Source: VBAS01 sp965652775 (GTDB lineage Bacteria > Bacteroidota > Bacteroidia > Chitinophagales > Chitinophagaceae). From it: a stretch of DNA of 5,181 nucleotides. The notes beneath the pieces were generated by a model. It saw only the letters and a program-made list of their open reading frames with translations. It was not told the DNA's origin and searched no databases. Position 1 is the first letter of the stretch; the number at the start of each line of letters is the position of its first letter. Where the stretch lies: contig CBFGXP010000251.1 of the NCBI GenBank assembly GCA_965652775.1, positions 1 to 5,181 on the forward strand, given 5' to 3'. The translations under genes were made by a program, and so were the position numbers. Below are positions 1 through 5,181 of the stretch, piece by piece.

Positions 1-792
1 GGTGTGGAGTTTGAAATAGAATACAGGCATAATTCAAAGAATGGAATGAGTTATAATGTAGGAGGCAATGTGGTGTATATGAAAAATAAAGTACAGGAGT
101 CACCTTACACAGTTATTGCATCAGGTTCAGCTTCAGGCGCAGGGTTGACATCTGCTACTCTCAATGGATATATCAATGGAGAACCTATTGGTTCATTTTT
201 TCTAAATCAATGGACAGGAATAGGTCCCAACGGATTAAGCACATATTATGATAAGGATAAAAATGGAATAACATATACCGATAATGATAGAATTGTAGCC
301 GGTACAGCCTTGCCTGATCTTATCTACAGCTTTTTTGGTGGCGTGGCTTACAAGGGCTTTGATCTGAATGCAAATTTTAACGGAGTCTCCGGAAATAAGA
401 TCTATGATCTTACCGCTAATACAAGTTTTACGAAAGTAAGATTGTCAAAAAATGTGAACACAACACCGGAAGCTGCCGAATTTCCAAATGAATCTGTTAG
501 TAACCCTGCCCCGGTAAGTACACGTTACTTGAAAAATGGTGCTTACCTGCGTTTGAATAACATGACAATAGGGTATAATTTCAATACAAGAAGTTTGGGC
601 ATAAATAAATGGGTGTCTTCGTTGCGCTTTTCTGTTACGGGGCAAAACCTTTTTGTAATTACTGATTATGATGGCTACGATCCGGAAGTAAATACTGACA
701 GGAACATTAATGATATTACGTCGTATGGAATTGATTACTTAAGCTACCCGAAAGCGAGATCTATCATTTTTGGTTTAAATTTTTCATTTTAA
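1..792 (+). CDS. SusC/RagA-family TonB-dependent outer-membrane transporter, C-terminal part (5' end outside window)
   Basis: The frame is open from base 1 to the TAA at 790-792 and gives about 263 residues. Proteins of this family usually run to about 1000 residues, so this is only the last quarter, made of beta-barrel strands; the carboxypeptidase-like domain, TonB box and plug lie upstream. Recognisable family landmarks, numbered from base 1, are the Asp/Asn-rich turn DKDKNGITYTDND (84-96) followed by the ALPD segment, the YLKNGAYLRLNNMTIGYNF strand pair (from 176), GQNLFVITDYDGYDPEVN (214-231), and a C-terminal strand ending in Phe (GLNFSF), as expected for BAM-dependent barrel insertion. 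In this family the barrel imports ligands across the outer membrane using TonB/ExbBD energy and pairs with a SusD lid. The SusD gene starts 4 bases after the stop, so the two are co-transcribed. The GTG at base 4 is an internal valine codon, not a start. The substrate cannot be read from this fragment. Confidence 0.95.
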   Translation, partial: GVEFEIEYRHNSKNGMSYNVGGNVVYMKNKVQESPYTVIASGSASGAGLTSATLNGYINGEPIGSFFLNQWTGIGPNGLSTYYDKDKNGITYTDNDRIVAGTALPDLIYSFFGGVAYKGFDLNANFNGVSGNKIYDLTANTSFTKVRLSKNVNTTPEAAEFPNESVSNPAPVSTRYLKNGAYLRLNNMTIGYNFNTRSLGINKWVSSLRFSVTGQNLFVITDYDGYDPEVNTDRNINDITSYGIDYLSYPKARSIIFGLNFSF

Positions 793-796
793 AAGT

Positions 797-2494
797 ATGA
801 AAATGACAAAAAAAATATCAGGCATATTATTGCTTTTTGCAAGCATAGCCATTTCAAATAGCTGTACAAAATTGGAAGAAGAAGTTCTTGATGAATCTTC
901 TGTTACGGGGCTTACTGACAAGCAAATTGCGGAAGGCAATATCGCCCCGGTATATGCGCTTCTTCCCACACTTTTTCAGCATACCAATTACTTTGCCCTC
1001 CAGGAAATTTCTACCGATGAGGCTATTTTGCCTTATAGAGGTGGCACTGACTGGGGTGATAATGGTATCTACATGACATTGCATCGTCATGAAACAGCCA
1101 GTTCGGATCCAAACGTGAACAACACATGGAACCAGATCGTGCAAAGTATATCAAGAAGTGTTACCGCTATCACAGCTTTAGCCACGAATAATGATCCCAA
1201 TGCTAAAACATTCTTAGCTGAGGCAAGGGGAATGAGAGCCTATTACAACATGTTATCACTGGATCTTTTTGGAATATCTTTTCAAAAAGAAGATCCGGCT
1301 GCGACTTCAACAATCTTAAGGGGTGAGGAAGCAGTAAATTATATAAAATCGGAATTGCTGGCAGTAGAGCCTTTACTTGATAACACAGCTGGTCCTGGCA
1401 GATTAACAAGGGCAGGAGTTTGGGGTTTATTAGCAAGATTGCATTTGAATGCTGCAGTTTACCGCGACAGGTATGCATCACCAATTATATTTAAGACTGA
1501 AGACATGGATAAGGTGATCGAATACACCGATAAGATCATTTCTTCAAACCAATATCAACTGGCTGCTGAATACTTTTCAATTTTTGATAATAATAATCAT
1601 AATAATAAAGAGTTGATTTTTGCAATAGACCAGCGCCAGGATCTGAATGGTCATAACCGTATGGCTTATTTTTCTTTATCGGGTGATCAATTTCCTTTAG
1701 CATCTGCACCGGGCGCCAATGGAACTGATGGTCCTGCAATTACACCAGAATTCTATAGAAGCTGGGTGAATGCAAATGCCCCGGCGGATCCAGCCGCTGT
1801 CGACCCGAGGTTTTATAAAAAGAATCTTATAATACCAGCCGACTCATGTATGGATGGTACCAGTTACAAAATAGATCGTGGTATCTTAAGAGGACAACAA
1901 TATGGATTGTTTGCAGTAACAGATGGTGCTCCTTTTGCAACATGTGGAGCTGGAAAATTTAAAATTGTTAAGCTGCATCATTACACCCGCTCAAAACCTA
2001 CATTGCCAGTTGATTTTACTGAGGCAATTGATTTTACCGTTGCCGGAAGTAATTACAATACTGGTTATCGTGTAGAAAAATATGAGTTCACCAGCGTTTC
2101 GACTTCTGACGGAAGAAATCGTGGTGAGCATGACATTGTAATTCTTCGCCTTGCCGATGTATATTTAATGCGGGCTGAAGCAAAGCTTAGAAAGAACAAT
2201 GATGCCGCAGGGGCTCTTGCTGACGTAAATTTTATAAGAGCCGCCCGTACGGCTCGCATCGTCCCGCCACCATTGACATCTATGACCCTTGATCTTTTAT
2301 TCCGTGAAAGAGGATTTGAATTGTATTGGGAACATCAGCGCCGTACCGACATGATCCGGTTTGACAAATATGAAGGAACATGGACCGAAAAAAATAATAC
2401 CGATAAAAACAAAAGGTTATTCCCGATCCCGCAGAACGCAATAAATGGAGCATCAAACTTGCCAGGTTACCTGGTTCAGAATCCGGGATATTAA
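797..2494 (+). CDS. SusD/RagB-family nutrient-binding surface lipoprotein
   Basis: The 565-residue product is full length for the family. It begins with a lipoprotein signal: Lys-rich start, hydrophobic stretch at 7-19, and SNSC with the lipidated Cys at 23. The following TKLEEE resembles the acidic export signal that sends Bacteroidota lipoproteins to the cell surface. The N-terminal SusD-like domain includes AEARGMRAYYNMLSLDLFG (141-159) and a TPR-like helix around GLLARLHLNAAVY. The C-terminal SusD/RagB domain includes the helix IVILRLADVYLMRAEAKL (447-464), LFRERGFELYWEHQRRTDMIRF (501-522, the usual 'FE-hydrophobic-W...R..D..R' signature), LFPIPQNAI (541-549) and the terminal QNPGY. Its role is to bind the ligand on the cell surface and act as a hinged lid over the SusC barrel encoded just upstream. 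ATG 797 is preferred; ATG 803, two codons later, would also leave an intact signal, and no Shine-Dalgarno helps decide. Cys351 and Cys383 are the only cysteines apart from the lipidated one. Substrate is unknown. Confidence 0.96.
   Translation: MKMTKKISGILLLFASIAISNSCTKLEEEVLDESSVTGLTDKQIAEGNIAPVYALLPTLFQHTNYFALQEISTDEAILPYRGGTDWGDNGIYMTLHRHETASSDPNVNNTWNQIVQSISRSVTAITALATNNDPNAKTFLAEARGMRAYYNMLSLDLFGISFQKEDPAATSTILRGEEAVNYIKSELLAVEPLLDNTAGPGRLTRAGVWGLLARLHLNAAVYRDRYASPIIFKTEDMDKVIEYTDKIISSNQYQLAAEYFSIFDNNNHNNKELIFAIDQRQDLNGHNRMAYFSLSGDQFPLASAPGANGTDGPAITPEFYRSWVNANAPADPAAVDPRFYKKNLIIPADSCMDGTSYKIDRGILRGQQYGLFAVTDGAPFATCGAGKFKIVKLHHYTRSKPTLPVDFTEAIDFTVAGSNYNTGYRVEKYEFTSVSTSDGRNRGEHDIVILRLADVYLMRAEAKLRKNNDAAGALADVNFIRAARTARIVPPPLTSMTLDLLFRERGFELYWEHQRRTDMIRFDKYEGTWTEKNNTDKNKRLFPIPQNAINGASNLPGYLVQNPGY
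1587..1608 (+). repeat. Short ATA/AAT trinucleotide run inside the susD-like gene
   Basis: Two runs of ATAATAAT type separated by a single C encode the Asn-rich stretch DNNNHNN. In SusD proteins this position normally holds an Asn-rich loop just before an 'E-hydrophobic-IF' strand (here KELIFAI), so the run fits a family loop. It is a possible slippage site but keeps the frame in steps of three. Confidence 0.5.
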
Positions 2495-2529
2495 AATATT
2501 TAAATAACCGTACAAGCAGTTAATAGAAG

Positions 2530-2557
2530 CCCGGGGTTATTGAACTCCGGGATTTTT
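2530..2557 (+). terminator. Rho-independent terminator closing the susC/susD unit
   Basis: CCCGGGGTT (2530-2538) pairs with AACTCCGGG (2543-2551) as a 9-bp stem with one G-U pair and a four-base ATTG loop. It is followed by A and five T residues. It lies 36 bases after the SusD stop codon and ahead of the symporter gene, so most transcripts from the SusC/SusD unit should end here. Confidence 0.9.
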
Positions 2558-2588
2558 ATATAGCCTACATCAACGATGTATAAAGGAA

Positions 2589-2623
2589 TTTGATCATAGC
2601 TGAATTTATAAATTTTAGATATG
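2589..2623 (+). promoter_or_regulatory. Candidate Bacteroidota-type promoter for the symporter gene (distal)
   Basis: TTTG (2589-2592) and TAGATATG (2616-2623) resemble the Bacteroidota -33 TTTG and -7 TAnnTTTG elements, with one mismatch in the second element and a 23-base spacer, at the long end of the range reported for the phylum. It is downstream of the terminator, which is where a symporter promoter is expected. In such AT-rich DNA chance matches are common. Confidence 0.3.
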
Positions 2624-2657
2624 AATATTTATTTTCATCATCACATGTTTTACATAA

Positions 2658-2689
2658 ATTGATATTTTTTAGAATAAGAGATAAGTTTT
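2658..2689 (+). promoter_or_regulatory. Candidate Bacteroidota-type promoter for the symporter gene (proximal)
   Basis: ATTG (2658-2661) and TAAGTTTT (2682-2689) are separated by 20 bases, a good spacing for the -33/-7 pair of this phylum, with one mismatch in each element. It would give a leader of only a dozen or so bases before ATG 2709. It competes with the distal candidate; neither is proven. Confidence 0.27.
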
Positions 2690-2708
2690 ACTACCTGAAA
2701 CGATTGCC

Positions 2709-4340
2709 ATGCACCAATTACAAACCGCCGATTATATTGTTTTCTTTATTTATTTCATCCTGATCACAGCCTACGGCTTATACATCTATAGAAAGAAAAA
2801 AGCAAAACAAACAAGCTCTAAAGATTTTTTTCTTGCCGAGGGTTCTTTAACCTGGTGGGCAATCGGTGCTTCATTGATCGCTTCCAATATTTCTGCCGAG
2901 CATTTTATTGGCATGAGTGGTTCAGGTTATGCATTAGGTCTTGCCATATCTACTTACGAATGGATGGCCGCCGCCACTCTTATAATTGTGGCCGTATTCA
3001 TCATTCCCTTATACCTGAAGAATAAGATTTTCACGATGCCACAGTTCCTGGCAAAAAGATATAGTGATACAGTGAGCACGATCATGGCGGTTATCTGGTT
3101 ACTGGTATATGTTTTTGTTAATCTTACTTCAATTATTTATCTGGGTGCGTTGGCCATATCTTCCATTTCCACTATCAGTTTTGAATGGTGTATTGCAGGG
3201 CTCACGATATTTTCAATTATTGTAACCCTTGGTGGCATGAAAGTGATCGGGTATACTGATGTTTTCCAGGTTCTCGTATTGATCATTGGTGGATTGGTTA
3301 CAACCTATCTTGCCCTGACATTATTATCCGAACAATTTGGTTTTGGGAATGATATTCTTAAAGGTCTTTCTGTTTTAAAAAAGGAAGCGCCGTCACACCT
3401 GCACATGATATTTGATAAATCACATCCGCATTATAAAGAATTACCGGGTATTTCTGTATTGATCGGTGGTATGCTGATCAATAATCTCGCTTATTGGGGA
3501 TGTAACCAATACATTGTTCAGCGGGCATTGGGCGCCGATCTGAAAACTGCCCGCAAGGGAATTTTGTTTGCGGCTTTTTTAAAATTGCTGATACCTGTAA
3601 TTGCAGTATTACCCGGCATAGCAATGTACGTAATGCATAAGAATGGAATGTTCCAGGCTGAAATGGCAGACGCAGCCGGAGTTGTAAAACCTGATCATGC
3701 ATATCCAACGCTTATGAACCTGTTACCTGCAGGACTAAAAGGCGTTGCTTTTGCTGCGTTAACTGCAGCCATTGTTGCTTCCCTTGCAGGGAAAGCAAAC
3801 AGCATCTCCACTATTTTTTCATTGGACATTTATAAAAAGTATTTCAATAAACAAGCATCAGAAAGAAAATTAGTGTTGACAGGCAGATGGGCAGTGATCA
3901 TTTCTATGATAATAGCGGCGATAGTGGCGCCTGCATTGAAATCGCTTGACCAGGCTTACCAGTTCATACAAGAATATGTTGGATTTTTTTCGCCGGGAGT
4001 ATTAGCGATTTTCCTGCTAGGCTTATTTTGGAAAAAAACAACAGCTGCTGCAGGCCTCGCGGGAGCATTGCTTACCGTTCCAGTTTCAGCTGTATTAAAA
4101 TTCTTACCAGTATGGACTAACGGTGTTGTTCCGGATTATCCTTTTCTTGACAGGATGACGATCACTTTTTTTGCTATAGTCATCATTATGATTGTTATCA
4201 GCCTGGTAAAACCTAAACCTGTGAATGATATGCATGTGATCGAAATGGATAAATCAATGTTTAAGGTAACTCCCGGGTTTATTATCGGGTCATTAATTAT
4301 CTGCGGTATCCTGGCGGCGTTGTATACAGTGTTTTGGTAA
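2709..4340 (+). CDS. SGLT-type sodium:solute symporter (SSS family), probable sugar cotransporter
   Basis: This 543-residue inner-membrane protein has about 14 hydrophobic helices, consistent with the LeuT-fold SSS family. It resembles the Vibrio sodium/galactose symporter vSGLT along its whole length, by recalled alignment. Equivalents of the vSGLT sugar-site residues are Asn60 (N64), Glu84 (E88), Asn259 (N260), Lys292 (K294) and Gln421 (Q428). The inner-gate Tyr is Tyr262 (Y263), within NNLAYWGCNQYIVQR (258-272). Two positions differ from vSGLT: His65 replaces Q69, as in human SGLT1 (H83), and Ala87 replaces S91. Around the Na2 site Ala354, Ser358 and Asp184 match vSGLT A361, S365 and D189, but S364 is Ala357. 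The family imports a small solute with sodium. Conservation of the sugar pocket favours a hexose or close relative; myo-inositol or another polyol remains possible. Start ATG 2709 puts the first helix (8-27) near the N-terminus and has no clear Shine-Dalgarno. The gene stands alone after a terminator and converges on the next gene. Confidence 0.93.
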   Translation: MHQLQTADYIVFFIYFILITAYGLYIYRKKKAKQTSSKDFFLAEGSLTWWAIGASLIASNISAEHFIGMSGSGYALGLAISTYEWMAAATLIIVAVFIIPLYLKNKIFTMPQFLAKRYSDTVSTIMAVIWLLVYVFVNLTSIIYLGALAISSISTISFEWCIAGLTIFSIIVTLGGMKVIGYTDVFQVLVLIIGGLVTTYLALTLLSEQFGFGNDILKGLSVLKKEAPSHLHMIFDKSHPHYKELPGISVLIGGMLINNLAYWGCNQYIVQRALGADLKTARKGILFAAFLKLLIPVIAVLPGIAMYVMHKNGMFQAEMADAAGVVKPDHAYPTLMNLLPAGLKGVAFAALTAAIVASLAGKANSISTIFSLDIYKKYFNKQASERKLVLTGRWAVIISMIIAAIVAPALKSLDQAYQFIQEYVGFFSPGVLAIFLLGLFWKKTTAAAGLAGALLTVPVSAVLKFLPVWTNGVVPDYPFLDRMTITFFAIVIIMIVISLVKPKPVNDMHVIEMDKSMFKVTPGFIIGSLIICGILAALYTVFW

Positions 4341-4348
4341 ACCCCGGA

Positions 4349-5026
4349 TCATTTGATCGCTGTAATTTCTGTTTTACCCGTTTTTGATTCTGTTTTAACA
4401 ACTCCAAACCCGGGAGCAAACCATTCAGTCACTGCCATCCTGATAGGAATTCCAATGCCAGCGATCTTGGAAGTGATTTTATTTTGAGAAGTTATTTTAT
4501 AGCATTCCCATGTGCCTGCAGGTGTTGTTACGGACTCTTTCGCTTCGACTTTCCTTTCAGTGATGCTGATTTCGATTGAAGACTTTAAACCACCGGCCGC
4601 TTCATAATCCATATTAAGTTGCCCGTCCTTTAATTGATCTCCCGAATTCATAACTGCAGGATATTCCAGGTAAACGTTGCTGGCATTTGCTGTTCCGGTT
4701 TTCATTTGCTCTTGTTGGGCTGCGGGAATAAAAACTTTCATATCCATTTGCATCACACCATTCTCGCATTTTACATTATTCGTGCTTTTCGTGATCGTTT
4801 TTCCTTTGGTGTCAACAAATTCAGAGTTTATGGTTGCTGTGGTTATGCCGCCGTTTGTCTTACTATCAGAAACTGTGTAGGTCATCTTGCCAGATTCTTT
4901 GCCGTTCTTATTTGAAATGGTCATCTCAATGGTCTTATTATTTTGCAGGTAATAATAATTGGAACAGTCCTGCGAAAAAAGATCCCCTCCCCAAATGGTT
5001 AAAACAACAGCCAATAATAATTTCAT
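4349..5026 (-). CDS. Secreted beta-rich protein, DUF3108/TapB-like
   Basis: The 225-residue product has an N-terminal signal sequence (hydrophobic 3-14) with likely signal peptidase I cleavage near Ser18-Gln19, a 'LFS|Q' junction common in Bacteroidota. The mature part alternates polar and hydrophobic residues, as in a beta-sandwich or half-barrel. Features recalled from DUF3108/TapB-like Bacteroidota proteins are the early CSNYYYLQNN segment (21-30), the mid-protein VKCENGVMQMDM (85-96), TTPAGTWECYKITS (167-180) and a closing WFAPGFGVVKTES strand pair (202-214). The three cysteines are Cys21, Cys87 and Cys175. The likely location is periplasm or outer-membrane inner face; no enzymatic motif is visible and the molecular role is not established. 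Cys21 is preceded by SQD, which is not a lipobox, so a lipoprotein is unlikely. The gene is convergent with the symporter (8 bases between stops) and lies downstream of the tRNA-Gln terminator, so it probably has its own promoter in the roughly 50-base gap. Family assignment is from memory of motifs. Confidence 0.8.
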   Translation of the reverse strand: MKLLLAVVLTIWGGDLFSQDCSNYYYLQNNKTIEMTISNKNGKESGKMTYTVSDSKTNGGITTATINSEFVDTKGKTITKSTNNVKCENGVMQMDMKVFIPAAQQEQMKTGTANASNVYLEYPAVMNSGDQLKDGQLNMDYEAAGGLKSSIEISITERKVEAKESVTTPAGTWECYKITSQNKITSKIAGIGIPIRMAVTEWFAPGFGVVKTESKTGKTEITAIK

Positions 5027-5076
5027 AGTTGAATGGTTTATACAGGAAAGTTAAAAAGAAGATGAGATATATGAAT

Positions 5077-5108
5077 AAAAAAAGCCCCACGATTTAATCG
5101 GGGACTTT
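5077..5108 (-). terminator. Rho-independent terminator after tRNA-Gln
   Basis: Read on the minus strand, an arm AAAG..CCCCGAT pairs with ATCG..GGGGCTTT around a three-base loop, with one bulged base and one mismatch. It is followed by seven T residues (A5077-A5083 on the plus strand). It sits about 22 bases beyond the tRNA 3' end and about 50 bases before the next minus-strand start codon, so it ends the tRNA transcript. Confidence 0.85.
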
Positions 5109-5129
5109 GAGTTCATCACGCAGTTTTCG

Positions 5130-5181
5130 TTGACCCATAAGGATTCGAACCTTAACAGACAGAACCAAAATCTGTAGTGCT
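5130..5181 (-). tRNA. tRNA-Gln (anticodon TTG), 3' part, cut by the window edge
   Basis: On the minus strand the sequence gives the end of the D arm (GCAC), the anticodon stem ACAGA/TCTGT with loop TTTTGGT, a four-base variable loop, the T arm TAAGG-TTCGAAT-CCTTA, and the 3' acceptor strand TGGGTCA followed by discriminator A at 5130. The anticodon TTG (5166-5168) reads CAA and, by wobble, CAG. No CCA is encoded, so it must be added after transcription. The 5' acceptor strand and most of the D arm lie beyond base 5181. Confidence 0.93.

Noticed and set aside
250..288. EF-hand or dockerin-like calcium loop (DKDKNGITYTDND) in the SusC fragment
   Set aside because: Asp/Asn/Gly-rich turns at this place are a regular feature of SusC barrels, and the spacing does not fully match an EF-hand (no acidic residue at the expected last position after a hydrophobic position 8). 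Not evidence of a separate domain.
854..1739. Minus-strand open frames of 60-96 codons within the SusD gene
   Set aside because: All lie wholly inside a well-supported SusD coding sequence and show no domain, signal sequence or plausible start context.
4336..4385. Possible terminator for the symporter in the convergent junction: GGTAAA/TTTACC arms, inner GATCATTTGATC hairpin, then five T residues
   Set aside because: The outer stem is 6 bp across a loop of about 30 bases and the inner stem is only 5 bp and AT-leaning; most of it lies in the coding part of the minus-strand gene. Too weak to call without folding or RNA 3'-end data.
4634..4915. Plus-strand open frames opposite the minus-strand secreted-protein gene
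   Set aside because: They are antisense shadows: low-complexity, Cys/Phe-rich translations with no recognisable domain, while the minus-strand frame has a signal peptide and family motifs.
5046..5053. TAACTTTC on the minus strand as a -7 element for the DUF3108/TapB-like gene
   Set aside because: It differs from TAnnTTTG by one base, but no TTG or TTTG occurs at the expected 17-23-base distance upstream, so the pair is incomplete.
5130..5181. tRNA 3' end as an integration (att) site
   Set aside because: No integrase gene and no direct repeat of the tRNA 3' end is visible in the window; the neighbouring genes look like ordinary chromosome.

Overview
The window comes from a member of the Bacteroidota, most likely a Chitinophagia/Sphingobacteriia-type environmental lineage. 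The reasons are an adjacent SusC/SusD pair, a SusD signal sequence with the acidic post-cysteine stretch typical of surface lipoproteins of this phylum, start codons without a clear Shine-Dalgarno sequence, AT-rich intergenic DNA, and a tRNA without an encoded CCA. The lineage below phylum level is an inference from overall protein style, not from a search.

Layout. Bases 1-792 are the 3' end of a SusC-type TonB-dependent outer-membrane transporter; its plug and most of its barrel lie upstream of the window. Four bases later comes a complete SusD-type lipoprotein (797-2494), clearly in the same transcription unit. A strong rho-independent terminator (2530-2557) closes this unit. The rest of the 214-base spacer is AT-rich and holds two weak Bacteroidota-type promoter candidates. 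A complete SGLT-type sodium:solute symporter follows on the same strand (2709-4340). It is convergent, with only 8 bases between stop codons, with a minus-strand gene (4349-5026) for a secreted beta-rich protein of the DUF3108/TapB-like type. Upstream of that gene, also on the minus strand, are a terminator hairpin (5077-5108) and the 3' two-thirds of a tRNA-Gln(TTG) cut by the window edge.

How the genes may work together. SusC/SusD capture a ligand, commonly an oligosaccharide, at the cell surface and import it across the outer membrane using TonB energy. The SGLT-like symporter would carry a small sugar or related solute across the inner membrane with sodium. Together they could form a two-membrane uptake route, but the terminator between them shows they are not simply one operon, and no glycoside hydrolase, regulator or sugar kinase is visible here to name the substrate. 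The DUF3108/TapB-like gene and the tRNA look like unrelated neighbours. I see no mobile element, CRISPR array or evident new system; the points worth a second look are residue-level features of the symporter and the make-up of this small uptake locus.
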